A program made the translations under genes and the position numbers. A stretch of DNA of 64,000 nt from Rhyacichthys aspro (Eukaryota > Chordata > Actinopteri > Gobiiformes > Rhyacichthyidae): contig CM072166.1 of NCBI GenBank assembly GCA_036850595.1, positions 816,788-880,787 of the forward strand. The letters are read 5' to 3'. The notes under the pieces are model-generated. The model saw nothing but the letters and a program-made list of their open reading frames with translations. It had not been told where the DNA came from and searched no databases. This document shows, in pieces, positions 45,005 through 56,340 of the stretch. Position 1 is the first letter of the stretch; each line of letters begins with the position of its first letter.

Positions 45005-45159
45005 TTCTCCTGCTTCTAAAAATATATATATATATATAAAACCAGACCAATGTTTCCTCCAAAATACTAATCCATTTGATCAAACTGAAGTTTAGAGTTT
45101 AGCGTTAGCTTAGCTGTGACTTCAGCGTCAGAACGACAATTATCTCCTCGTTAAATATT
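45005..45159 (-). mobile_element. TTAA-bounded element, partial (copy 8)
   Basis: From ctcctgcttct, interrupted by a (TA)n run at 45024-45037, through aaaccagaccaatg, tttagagtttagcgttagc and cttcagcgtca to cctcgttaaatatt. Both ends are missing. The TA expansion sits where other copies have ttttatta. Confidence 0.85.
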
Positions 45160-46494
45160 CCCACAATTATCTGTTTGCTTTCCTCTTCTCAAAAGTTAGT
45201 GTTTTTTTTTTCTTTTTTGTGCTCACATCTCAGAGACTTTTTTCCAAAGTTTATTCCCATTACAACATGCTTTTAGTCGACAGTTTTTTTCTCAAATACA
45301 AAAAAAAGTCTATGAGAAACGGCTAAAACAGTGCTAAAACGTGTGATCGTGTACGTCCTTAGTCTTTGCTTTCGTTCGAAGACAATACTGCAGCAAAACA
45401 AATGAGAAACAGAGGTCCTGATGCTGCAACATGAAACTCTGAGGCACTTTTGATTATTTGTTCAGATAATCAATGAGACCGTGGCCTGAGACCAAAATCC
45501 AGATAAATATCGGCGTGGGTCCAAGCTAAGTGCAGAAAGTGAGTGAATATGGGAACAATGCCACATATCTGCATTACTTTTTTTTTTGGAATAATCTGTC
45601 CATGTGACGTTTGGTACAAAAGGCTCTCAGTAAAAAGTCTCATAATGAAGCCGCTCTATAAATGTATGGATTTATGTTGAATGTGTTGTCGATAAATGGC
45701 ACAAAGTCTGAATGGTTTCCAGCGAGCGGCGCCCGGCTCGGCGGCTGATAACGCTGCTAATGGCGCTCCCTAAATCCATTACGAGTTAATGGAGGTTCAC
45801 CTTTGAAACAGAGAAAACCGGGCTGTTTCTGCTTTGTGCCGAGGAGAGGAGGATATAATGAGCGAATAAAGAGTCGGAAAGGTCACATTTCAAACACCAG
45901 GCTCTCAGATGTTAGTTATATCAGTCTGATGCTGCTTTGACTTTAGAGAAACCATTTTCTGTCTCTATTAAAAGATAATGCTTTTGTAATTATAACAGCA
46001 ACAGCCTCCAAGTTACTCATCATCTGAATCTAGTTTGGAAACAAGCTGCACCGGTTCGACTCACGCCTTTACTTTACAATATGTTTTACAATAAAAGGCA
46101 GAGACAAAGGCAGAAGAGAGGATGAAATACTGGTGCCTTCAGGTGCTCCTCAGAAACTTTCCTGTGTGTTCACTTGATTTCAGCTGGAAGTCATAACATG
46201 TTATTGTTTAATGAGTGAATCCAGTCACAGCAGCAGTTATTAGCAGCGCTTCAAGAAAAGGAAGACTATTCAAAACATAAGAAGTGAACATAAACCTCTA
46301 AATACAGACGGAAATAAATAAATAACTAGTATTTAGTCTAAATAAGTCTAAATGGACAAAAACTAGTGTCAAATGATCAAGTTATTAATGTGAAAACAGT
46401 TTTTAAATGACAAATATTAAACTAAAACATCTCAAACGTTTGCTTTCGTCCTCCTGTTGATGATGAAATAACGGCTGGACATTCCGCCTCTTTT
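45160..46494. other. Single-copy stretch with one CpG-rich block
   Basis: 45715-45880 is CpG-rich (gagcggcgcccggctcggcg) and contains attacgagttaatgg. The rest is AT-rich. No gene or repeat is recognised. Confidence 0.4.
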
Positions 46495-46834
46495 GGTTTA
46501 GTCCAAAATGTAGTCCTGGTTTTAGGATTGATTTACTGATGTCCAGGTTTAATCCTTCTTAAGTCAAGGTTAAATTCTAGGTTTAAACCTGGTTCAGCCT
46601 CGGTTTATTTCAGATTTTTGTCAAAATTTAGACTGTTTTGCCCTGGTTTAGTGTTGGTTTAGTGTTGGTCTCAAAAGTTTGCCCTTGATTTGGTCCAGGT
46701 TTAGTTCTGGTCTGACTCTGGTTTAGTCCAGGTTTAGTTATAAATTCACTACAAAATAATTAATTCATATTATCTTCTCTGGTTTAGTCCAAATGTAATT
46801 GATGACCTCATGTTTTGCTTTGGTTTGGTCCTGT
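46495..46834 (+). repeat. Decayed 11-bp minisatellite
   Basis: Plus-orientation words such as gtttagtgttggtttagtg and ggtttagtccagg at irregular spacing. It leads into the 35-base array. Confidence 0.65.
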
Positions 46835-47366
46835 TTCAGTCCAGGTTAAATCCTAAATCTATTCCTAGTTTGGATCCAGGTTGAATCCTAAATCTATTCC
46901 TAGTTTGGATCCAGGTTCAATCCTAAATCTATTCCTAGTTTGGATCCAGGTTGAATCCTAAATCTATTCCTAGTTTGGATCCAGGTTCAATCCTAAATCT
47001 ATTCCTAGTTTGGATCCAGGTTGAATCCTAAATCTATTCCTAGTTTGGATCCAGGTTCAATCCTAAATCTATTCCTAGTTTGGATCCAGGTTCAATCCTA
47101 AATCTATTCCTAGTTTGGATCCAGGTTGAATCCTAAATCTGTTCCTAGTTTGGATCCAGGTTCAATCCTAAATCTATTCCTAGTTTGGATCCAGGTTGAA
47201 TCCTAAATCTGTTCCTAGTTTGGATCCAGGTTGAATCCTAAATCTGTTCCTAGTTTGGATCCAGGTTCAATCCTAAATCTATTCCTAGTTTGGATCCAGG
47301 TTGAATCCTAAATCTATTCCTAGTTTGGATCCAGGTTCAATCCTAAATCTATTCCTAGTTTGGAGG
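46835..47366 (+). repeat. 35-bp minisatellite, about 14.5 units, BamHI site in each
   Basis: Units repeat exactly every 35 bases from 46861 to 47351. Each full unit contains tagtttggatccagg and so a GGATCC site, 14 in all. One base distinguishes ttgaa from ttcaa units, and these mostly alternate (G C G C G C C G C G G C G C), so a 70-base dimer was the main amplification unit. Three units read gttcc for attcc. Identity among units is very high, implying recent expansion. Confidence 0.95.
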
Positions 47367-47777
47367 TGGGTTTACTTCAAGGTTTAGTCCAGTCCGAGGT
47401 TTATTGCAGTAAATCCACTAAATTGTTGCTGTCAATTGTCACAGAACATCATGCAAATATTTAAAACCTAATACAACTCTTTGAAAAGTTATCCAGCCAC
47501 ATTCACTCTTTAAATTCATTGTGTGAAAGCAGCCGTCTGTGAGTAAGTGCTTTTAAACATCCCATAATGCCCTTCTATTGAAACGCACTTCCTCATATCT
47601 TGGGTTTGACAGGCGTCCGGCTCGAAGCCATTAAATCACATCGTCTTTAAAAGCCCACTCTGACGTCTGAAGTGAGGACGGACGAGGAATAATGGGACGG
47701 TGGGCTGACAATATGATTACACTCAGACGGATCCGGCCCCTTTTCACATGATTTTGGACGATTTTCGCCGATTGAAA
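47367..47777. other. Stretch without recognised features
   Basis: CpG-richer at 47610-47770, no gene or repeat recognised. Confidence 0.45.
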
Positions 47778-48290
47778 GTAAAATGCGGCCGATATTAAAC
47801 AGAAAGAAGGGTTATTAAAATATCAGATGTAGTCAATGTCAGTGGAGGAAGTGTTCAACAGAAAAGAGCCGAGAGTTTCTTTTTAAAAAGAGAGAAAAAC
47901 TGAACTGGTCAAAGCTGCAGGACCTTGAGAGCAGCTTTGAACTGGTTTTAAATGAATTCCTCAGGTTTTACAAAGGTTTTTAGAGAGATTTGTCCAGGTT
48001 TTAGTTGGATTTCATCAGCTGAACTTAGCTTGACGTCTTGTTTAGTCCAGGACTTGGTTTGGTGCCGGGGCAGGACTGGGTTTAGTCCTGATTTGTGAAG
48101 ATCTAGTCCTGGTTTGGTCGCACTTTATTCTTGGTACAGTATATTTAGCCCGGTTTAAGCATGTTTTTATTCTTTATTTACAAGTATACTCTCTGTTCAT
48201 TCCAGTTTAGGCCAAGTTTAGTTTAGTTTTTTCCAATCTATTTTGACCTGAGTATGGTCTAGGTTTAGTTCTAATATAGTCCTGGATATA
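47778..48290 (+). repeat. Duplicated segment D, first copy
   Basis: About 510 bases repeated at 49586-49960. Landmarks in order are aaaatgcggccgatattaaa, aaaatatcagatg, ggaagtgttcaacagaaaag, gaattcctcaggttttacaa, ttagttggatttcatcagc, gggtttagtcctgatttg, tatttacaag and attttgacctga. It contains 11-mer and 21-mer words, but most of it is not minisatellite. Confidence 0.85.
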
Positions 48291-49020
48291 TTTGTGGCTG
48301 AATTCACTTTTTTCCAACATTTGCCCTCTCGTTAGACCTGCTTAAATTTTTTGTCTCTTTGGGTTCAATTTTATTCATGAAAGGATTTACGGTATTGTTT
48401 CTTTTGGAGCTGAAAAGCATTCGATTCAAACTAAAAACTCTAAAACCTTTTGATGAAGAAAAATAAACCTGAGTCTAGTTCAGACATGTGTGTAAACTCT
48501 GTGAGTAGCTTTTTTGTCATTCTCCAGAAGTGTAGATGTTTTTGCAGAACTTGTAGGTTTAGTATTGGTTTTGACCGATTTTACACCAAACTACTGCCAC
48601 TAAATTACTCTTAACAGGTTTGTCAATAGCAAATAACATTCTAACAAACAGATAAAATCCACTTGACTTGCTTCAGATTTGGTTTCAGTTTTAGACCTGA
48701 TCAGTCGTTTAGCCTTACGTAGTTCTGGTTAAAAACTGGTTTAGTCCCATGGTAGTTATGGTTTAAGTAGCAGGTTAAGTCATGATTTACTTCAGTTTTA
48801 GACCTGGATTTCAAGTTTTGGTTTTTCGATTCATGGTTTATACTCAAAAATCTAGTCCTGCTTTAGACATGCTTTTGTTCTGACTTTAGTCCTGGATTTA
48901 GCAGTTCTTCTTTTCGGTTCAGCCTTTAAGTTTTAGATATGCTTTACCCGTTGTTTCGTCAATGATTTAGTCTTGATTTTCTGGTTCAGTCCTGCCTGTT
49001 TTCCGTTGCCGTATGTTTTC
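48291..49020 (+). repeat. Decayed 11-bp minisatellite halo
   Basis: Plus-orientation words become frequent at 48690-48990 (ctggtttagtccc, tttagtcctggattta). The left part is mostly unique. Confidence 0.45.
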
Positions 49021-49400
49021 TGGGGTTAATAAGGAAACAGGCTCGGGTCCTAATGCGCCGTGTCCGGACGCTCTGAGCTCTGGTCTTTAATGGCTCCGGT
49101 GCAGCAGGTCGAACAGTTTGTCTAATGCTCCGTTTGTTCTTCTCTCTCTGCTGTAAATCACCGGCGGCAGGTCAGTCCCATCAGGGAATGAGCTCCGTCC
49201 CGTTCGTAAGGCCCCGCCCCTTCGCGACGACCCACTCATAAATCTACCCCGGGACAGAGGCCATTGTGGAGCGAGGGGTACACCGTGTTTCTGCTAACGT
49301 CAGCGAGGCTCGGTCGATGCTAATGGACACATCTTTAGGTTTAAGTGTGATTGGATCGGGGCTCACGGGGCGCCGACTGGAGCACGGCTTTAATTTGTCA
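49021..49400 (+). promoter_or_regulatory. CpG-rich block with GC box and TATA-like site
   Basis: ggccccgcccc at 49210-49220 is an Sp1/KLF-type GC box. cataaatc lies about 20 bases further on (49237-49244) and gccattgtgg follows at 49259-49268. CpG is dense across 49180-49320. No open frame or splice donor was found that would mark a gene start, so a promoter is conjecture. Confidence 0.2.
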
Positions 49401-49585
49401 GCTCTTTTAGTCTTCTAGCATATTGTATGTATTGATATTTTAGCTTATGACTTCTTATTAGCAGCTTTACAGAGAATATAGCTATAACAGTGGAAGATTT
49501 AAAATGAAAACATCATCCATCCATAAAAGAGCGTTTCAAGCCCTCATCACTTTTGTTTTTTGGTGTCAGGACTTTCTGATGGTTC

Positions 49586-49960
49586 AGTAAAATGCGGCCG
49601 ATATTAAACAGGAAGAAAGGTTATTAAAATATCAGATGTTGTCAGTGTCAGAGGAGGAAGTGTTCAACAGAAAAGAGCCAAGAGTTTGCTGCAGAGCCTT
49701 GAGACCAGCTTTGAACTGAAATGAATTCCTCAGGTTTTACAAACGTTTGTAGAAAGATTTGTGCAGGTTTTAGTTGGATTTCATCAGCCGAACTTAGTCC
49801 AGGACTGGGTTTAATCCTGATTTGTAAATATATGTTTAGCATGTTTTTATTCCTTATTTACAAGTCTAATCTTTGTTAATTCCGGTTTATGCCCAGTTTT
49901 GTTTTTGACGTCCTATTTTGACCTGAATATGGTCCAGGTTTAGTCCTAATATATATGATA
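49586..49960 (+). repeat. Duplicated segment D, second copy
   Basis: Direct copy of 47778-48290 about 1.8 kb downstream, shorter by roughly 140 bases through several deletions. Identity in shared parts is about 85-90 percent by eye. Confidence 0.85.
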
Positions 49961-51152
49961 TATTCTCTATCTTTTCTGTTTTTTTTTTTTTTTTTACTGG
50001 TTTTATTCCTAGATTTGCCCTTTTACAGTCCTGAGTTTGTCCTGTTTTAATTCTATATCTTTTCGGGTTTGCTTAACATAAATTTTTGCCAAATAGTGTT
50101 TCTTCTTTACTGCAGAGCTGTAGATCTTATTTGTAATGCGGTAGCTTGTCCTTCCATTTACTCGTTCGGTTATTGGGGTCAGAAGGGAAGGCAACACAGG
50201 AATCTTAGAACCAATAAAAGGTCATGAAGAAGATTTATTGCCGTCGAGATATTCCACAAACACTCGACCATGTCACGTTTAACGCAGATGGTTCTTGTGT
50301 CGACGCTGGAACAAAGACAGCTCCCTCCACTCAAAGTCAGGACAGCTTTATTTGTTTGTAGATTTTCGCTCGGTTGTTGGCTTTTCAGATTAAAAGATAA
50401 CGTGTCTTGATTGTTAATCCCAAATTTACTCATATATGCTCCAGGATAAGGCTCAGTAGAGGAATATTGAGACGCTTGTTAACACATGTTTACACCTCAT
50501 ACATTCACCGACTCTGGTGTGGCCTATATCTGGTTTACATCAGTTTCTCAGCCATGTTTTCCACCGGTCTTTAATGCTTTACTGTAATTATTGTGACTAA
50601 GCTGCAGCATCTTTTTTTAAATTCGTGCTAATTAATGTAAATGTACAGTACTTGATGCACTGCAGTGTAATTAGTGGTTTTGGCTCCGGGCAGCTCCTCG
50701 TTTCTCCTCGTCATGGTTTCTTCTCCGAGTGTTTTTGTTCCAGTCACATCTGACGCTGTCGACGGAGTCTCGGTGTGAGGGTTGCTACGGTAACGAGTGT
50801 CGGAGTTATCGCTCTCTCTGCGAGTGTCTCTGCTCTCGGCGATGTTAATTCAGCTAAATACATCACGAGCCGAGAGGAGACGCGCCGGCGGTTTACTGAT
50901 GAGAAGTGAGGCAGATGTAGGAGTCAGAGCAGGAAAGGAGAGGAGGAAAGGAGGAAAGTGTGGAGGAGGAATTAACGGCAAACAAAACCACGTAGACCAA
51001 CAGCAATCCGACCTAATGCTTTTGTGAGATTATCTGAAAACACACGCAATTCTCAACCAAACCAGTGTAAAATCATTTAATACAGAACTCAGATGACACA
51101 GATTTTGGGACAAAATTATTGTGCTCAGCCCAAAACATCTCAAAAACAAAAT
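49961..51152. other. Stretch without recognised features
   Basis: A T-run occurs at 49979-49995. A CpG-richer patch lies at 50690-50960, with a 76-codon plus frame (50797-51027) that I do not recognise. Confidence 0.45.
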
Positions 51153-51376
51153 TTGAAGCTCCAGTCCCTGATTTTCTTTTTTTGTCCCTGTCTCAGACTC
51201 TCCTCCAAAATCAGCCTAGGGACCTCTCCTGCTTCTCTTTTATTAAAACAATGTTTCCTCCACAAAATACTGAAGTTTAGAGTTTAGCGTTAGCTTAGCT
51301 GTGACTTCAGCGTCAGGACGACAATTATCTCCTCCTCGTTAAACATTACGTGATTGAATTGACAGTATTTATCTGT
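51153..51376 (-). mobile_element. TTAA-bounded element, right part (copy 9)
   Basis: Starts at a mutated terminus (ttgaagctccagtccctgat) and runs through ctgcttctc, tttagcgttagc and cgttaaacattacgtg to gacagtatttatctgt. It stops at a small palindrome, ctgtacagtgtacag (51373-51387). The left half of the element is missing. Confidence 0.85.
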
Positions 51377-53219
51377 ACAGTGTACAGTCTGTTTAATGAC
51401 TTATTACTTTCTCCAGAAACCAGACTGAATGAATTAATGCCACTCATTTGAATAAGACTAGTATAAAACCCAATAAGGCCCAGTTACATTTGAAAAAAGC
51501 CTTCGTCTTTTCCATTTCTTCAGAAAGAAGTCACTCTGGTGAAAGTGTGCTCCCAAACCCCACTTGTTCCTCACTCGAGTTAGGTTCAGGCGCCGCTCTG
51601 AGCTTGTTCTTACCTCAGACTTTCACAGACTTGATGCGGAATATCAACGAGTTCAGAGACCAATTTAAAAGTGGAGAGGATCAGTGAAGAGTGGCGCAGC
51701 AGTGACAGTCGCAGCTCTGAAAAAACCTCCAGGAATCACTCGGACGGACTGGATTTATCTTCATTTTGAGGCAAATAGTAGAATAGAATAGTGTAACATA
51801 AAAAACTGTGAGGAAAATGAGCTTCTGATATGAATTCTTGCTTTAACTGATGTTTTATGGATAGAGCCTGACCCTAAACCATTGCAGGAGACCTTTTAAA
51901 GAAGCATTAGGCTAAAATGGTTGGAAAAAGCGGGCGTTAAGTGTGGTTCGATAGCGCTGCAGCGCGATTATGTAAAACATCCGCGGCCCTCAGATCGTTC
52001 ATTAGGCCTCCGAGCCTCCGCAGGTTTCACTTCGCTGTTGACCTTTAAGACGAGGGCTGGAGGTGGAAGCATCTGTTACGACGCAGCAGCAGTTTACGAT
52101 CGAGAAAATCAAGAGACTGAGATGATGGGAAATACTGTAGACCTTCAGCAAATAACGCAGAGCGGTTTGTCAACTGAAGAAAAAAAAACTTGTGCATGGA
52201 GCTAAAGCTTTTGGACTAAATCTTGGGATTAAATATAACCAAGAAAACATTTAACACAAACCCACGACTGCATTAGGACTAGGACTTCATTTTGTGCTTC
52301 AGCTGAGTCCCTTGGACACAGGACAGAAAATAAAGAAATAAATAAAAAATGATTTTTGAGATTGCCATAGAAATATTACGTGCCAACATATTCTTTTTTT
52401 CCAAGTATTTGGGTGGTTTTTGTTTTTTAGAAAGAAACAAAACACAAAAAATTATTTATTTAATAAATTTTAAAAATCTGACTCTGATCAATTTTTATTT
52501 TTTGTGCAAAGTTGTTTATAAATAAATTGTTCTCTTTGACATTAAAACTATTTTCAATGGTTGCCATGGAAACAATTTAGGAATTTCATTTCATTTTTTG
52601 CCTCACATTTTTTCATAATACTAATACTAGGTTTCATTTTTTTCATTTTCTTTGTCTTTATTCTCTGCATAATGTGGCTCCTTTTGCTGCTTCCTTGAGT
52701 TTTGAAATTGTTGAGTTAAAGTTTTCCTGGCGACCCAAATAAAATCACTTCTTTTTGGACACCAGTGAGTTAAATAAGCAACAACACGGCGGTCCAAATG
52801 AAATGACTATCAATTATTTTCCAACATAATTATTAATGACAAATTACAGCAGTTTATTTTATTCATCAAAAAATCATGACAGTTTAACAGCTGCTACTTT
52901 ATTCTGCTTTTATTTCAGCTCCACAGAAATGTCACTCTTTATCAACACCTGCTTTTATTTTGACGTCAACAACAAAGCCACACGTTGGGACTAATTACCT
53001 AAATAAAAGCTGAAAAGAAAAGGTTATAAAAGCAGATGAAATTGCCCTCGAAGCCGAACGAGTGGCTCTTACTTCGGTCGAATTGGCCCCAGTCCTTCGA
53101 GGGTCGGCTCTGATTCATAACAATAATAAAATCTGAGGGTAATCGTCCGAACGACTCCGCGCTGAGACATTCCCTCCGAGTTATTCCCGACGGAGGCATC
53201 CCCGCTCGTTAATCCGGCG
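51377..53219. other. Mostly unique DNA
   Basis: CpG-rich at 51930-52100 and 53040-53219. Open frames of 79-94 codons at 51448-51687 and 51921-52205 show no recognised domain. Very AT-rich at 52300-52660. No gene is supported. Confidence 0.4.
52560..52573. promoter_or_regulatory. RFX X-box-like motif
   Basis: Third exact gttgccatggaaac in the window. A related word, attgccatagaaat, lies at 52362-52375. Confidence 0.35.
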
Positions 53220-53348
53220 ATGGACGGCGCCGTAACCATGGAAACGGGACGGAAAAAGGGACAAATGGCTCGTCGGGTTTTAAAGTGGGATCAGAGAGAG
53301 GTCAGAGGTCAGAGAGGCGCGAGGGAAAGAAGACAAACCCAGGACTAA
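53220..53348 (+). other. Short open frame in CpG-rich block (weak)
   Basis: ATG at 53220 with G at -3 and +4 opens 42 codons beginning MDGAVTMETGRKK, ending at TAA 53346-53348, where the 90-base repeat begins. The X-box variant gtaaccatggaaac lies inside at 53232-53245. The peptide is basic and unrecognised. It is likely chance. Confidence 0.1.
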
Positions 53349-53820
53349 ATCAAGACTAAAACTAGGATTAAATATGAACTAAAACAGGATTATATCAGGG
53401 CAAAAAACAGGACTAAATCAAGACTAAATATGGACTAAACCAGGGCCAAAACTAGGATTAAATATGGACTAAAGCAGGATTATATCAGGGCAAAAAACAG
53501 ATATAAATCAAGCCTAAATATGGACTAAACCAGGGCTAAAACTAGGATTAAATATGAACTAAAGCAGGATTATATCAGGGCAAAAAACAGATATAAATCA
53601 AGCCTAAATATGGACTAAACCAGGGCTAAAACTAGGATTAAATATGAACTAAAGCAGGATTATATCAGGGCAAAAAACAGATATAAATCAAGACTAAATA
53701 TGGACTAAACCAGGGCTAAAACTAGGATTAAATATGAACTAAAGCAGGATTATATCAGGGCAAAAAACAGATATAAATCAAGACTAAATATGGACTAAAC
53801 CAGGTCTAAAATCAGGACAA
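53341..53820 (-). repeat. 90-bp higher-order repeat built from 11-mers, about 5 units
   Basis: The word aggattaaatat starts at 53364, 53454, 53544, 53634 and 53724, exactly 90 bases apart. Each unit carries gcaggattatatcagggc and tggactaaaccagggc. Units three to five are nearly identical. Confidence 0.95.
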
Positions 53821-54340
53821 AATCAAGGACAAAATTGAACACTAAAGCTAAGACTGACCTTGAACTGAACTAGGATTAAACAAGGTCTAAACCAAGACTA
53901 AACCAGCATCAAGTCACTGCTAAGTCAAGTCCAAATGTACGAGTAAGTCAGAACTAAATCCTTGACTAAAGCCAGAAGTAAATAAAAACCTTTCGCCACA
54001 AATTGTTAACTTCACAATCCTTCAAAAAATCATAACAAGGACTAAAGCTGGACTAAACCAAGCCCAAATGTTGCCAAACAAAAGGAAAACTGTGGCTGAA
54101 TTTTGGGATAAACCCGTGAATAATCCAAGTATCAAACACAAACTAAACCAGCCACAGGATCTAACAACATCTAAATCAATAAATAAATCCAAGCTAAATT
54201 CTGGAAAACATTTGGACTATGTCAAGACTCAATTTAGGGCTAAATATGGGACTAGCACCACAAGCAAGACAAAATGTGTGAGGGTCTAAACCAGGTCTAA
54301 ACCAGGTCTGAACCAGGTCTAAACTAGGTCTTAACCAGGA
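53821..54340 (-). repeat. Decayed 11-bp minisatellite
   Basis: Minus-orientation words become regular again at 54280-54340 (aggtctaaacc five times). Between these the sequence is degenerate. A 73-codon plus frame at 54068-54289 is a by-product. Confidence 0.65.
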
Positions 54341-54619
54341 CCACGTGACTCTGAAGAGGCAGATAACGCCTGTACTTCTCTGAGGTTTGTGTAGGAGCTC
54401 ATTTGAATCTGTGTGGGATCAGATCCTATGGAACGCCTCAGACTCTTACCTCTGCCTCATTCTGATGCATCCATTATCAGACGAGGAGACCACTACACGA
54501 CAACGAGCCGCTATTATCGCCGCCGTGAAAATATGAAAATATACAATATGTTATATGTTTACAAGAATGAAAAGGCAGCACCAAGAAGACAAAGAGTGTT
54601 TTCTCTTCTGAAAGTCTAC

Positions 54620-54760
54620 ACTGGATTTGAACAGGTTTTAGATGGATTTGAACTAAAACCTGTTTAAAACGAATTAAAACCTGTTCCAATCCAGATAGAA
54701 CCAATTCAAACCCAACTGAAACCTTTTCCAATCCAACTAAAACCTGGGTTTTAGTTGAGT
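54620..54760 (+). repeat. 21-bp units in both orientations
   Basis: ggattgaacaggtttta-type units (T-rich) at 54624-54650 are followed by A-rich units (aaaacctgttccaatcc, ccaactaaaacctg) to 54750. It is a head-on junction of two oppositely oriented pieces. Confidence 0.7.
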
Positions 54761-54763
54761 TTT

Positions 54764-54820
54764 TCATAAAAGGAGGAAATTATCATTAAAATCTTTACCA
54801 TAAATTTCCTCCTTTCATGA
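54764..54820. other. 18-bp stem hairpin with 21-base loop
   Basis: Left arm 54764-54781 (tcataaaaggaggaaatt) pairs with 54803-54820 (aatttcctcctttcatga) with one mismatch. The loop is AT-rich. Size is compatible with a small hairpin RNA or with a transposon remnant. Confidence 0.65.
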
Positions 54821-54824
54821 GGAG

Positions 54825-55010
54825 CAGGACAAAGGCAGGACTAGACCATGACAAATCCAGAACAAAACTTGAACTAACGTAATGTCTAAAATAAGGACTA
54901 CACCAGGACTTAAATGGTACTAAACTGGGTCTAAACCAGGATAAAACCAAGGTTAAACCAGAACAAATCCGGTTAAAACAAGGAACAAAATCAGGGACGA
55001 AAACCAAGAC
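54825..55010 (-). repeat. Decayed 11-bp minisatellite
   Basis: Minus-orientation words such as caggactagacc and gggtctaaaccagg, degenerate. Confidence 0.65.
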
Positions 55011-55689
55011 CCATTCCATTTTGTTGAAAACTCAGTGTTTGTTGTTTCTAAAATAACTTTCCTCTTCTCGACCATGTGGTGCAAAGTGGGAGGGTTTTAA
55101 TGAGGTTTACAAAGCGATCGTCAGGAGACCGTTCGACTGAAATACTTGGAGAAAGACGAAGACAAACATCGAGTCCTTCAGAGACAGAGTAAAGTTGGCT
55201 CAGAGACGTCTTCAGAGAGAGACCGAAGGAGTTTGAACAGAGTCAGAGCAGGAATGGAGTCCAGGAGAAGTTTTAGGTTCTTTGGATAAGTTGATGTGAC
55301 GGGAAAAGTTTATGATTATTGTGACACTGGCGAATGCTTTTGTGAAATTGTGATTGATTAAAAACTATTCACGATCAAGAGCAAAAAGCAGTTGAAGGAC
55401 AGAAGGACATGATTTTTGAAATTTCTTAAGGGCTTAAAGATATAAAATCCTTTTGATAAATTAAAAAGGCCTTTGTCCTGATGAAGGTTTAAGCTCTAGG
55501 GTTTGTTTAAGTACGGTGGGTTGTTGGATACAGGTGTGTGTCCCATAAACTTTTTTGTTCATGATCTAATGTTGAATCTAATGTTAAATTTCATTTTGGG
55601 GCGTTACCATGTCAACACGGTTGTAAATAAAGTGTGCTCCTTATTGGCTTTTTTGTTCAGCATCATTAAGGCACGTGAACCAAACCAGA
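55011..55689. other. Stretch without recognised features
   Basis: Unique-looking, no gene signal. Confidence 0.5.
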
Positions 55690-56340
55690 ACTGATTAAGA
55701 AATTAACTGAGCTTAAACAAAGACTAAACCAGGACTAAGACAGTCTCCTTTAGAACTGGGACCAGCAAAAGTAAATCCAGGGCTAAACCAGAACTAAACC
55801 AGGTCTTAATGAGATTAAAACAGGAGTAAAACAAGGAATTAATCAGGTCTCAACCAAAGCGAAGCAAGAATTAAGCTCTGACTAAAACCAGGATTTAAAA
55901 AAACACGAGGTAAGCAAAACTAAACCACTGTCAAAACCAGAACCGAAAACGAGAATAAATCACAATTAAACTAAATTGAACTAAATTAAGACTAAGATGA
56001 AACAAAAGCAGGACTAAACTGTTAATTAAATTGGGGTCACAAAGACTTGGACTAAACCTGGAGCTAAAACCTGGACTAACCACAATTAACCAAAACAAAG
56101 ACAAAGCAAAAAGAATATTTCAAGAACCGAACCAAAGGAAAATCAGAAAGGCTAAATTTAAAATTAAACCAGGATTAAACTGAGATTTGAAGTGATTTAA
56201 AGGCCAAATTTGAAAAAAAGGTTAAATAAAACTGACAGAAAACCAAGACCAAATGAGGAACTGAACTAAGGTCATAGTCCGGACCAAATCAGATCTAAAT
56301 ATGAACTAAATCTAGGGCCTTAAACCTCAAACTTGATTAA
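55690..56340 (-). repeat. Decayed 11-bp minisatellite halo
   Basis: Minus-orientation words (caggactaaga, aaccaggtctt, gaactaaacc) at irregular spacing across 650 bases. No strict core. Confidence 0.6.

Noticed and set aside
46040..46075. ggttcgactc resembling a tRNA T-loop (B box)
   Set aside because: No A box, acceptor stem or cloverleaf can be placed at the right distance on either side.
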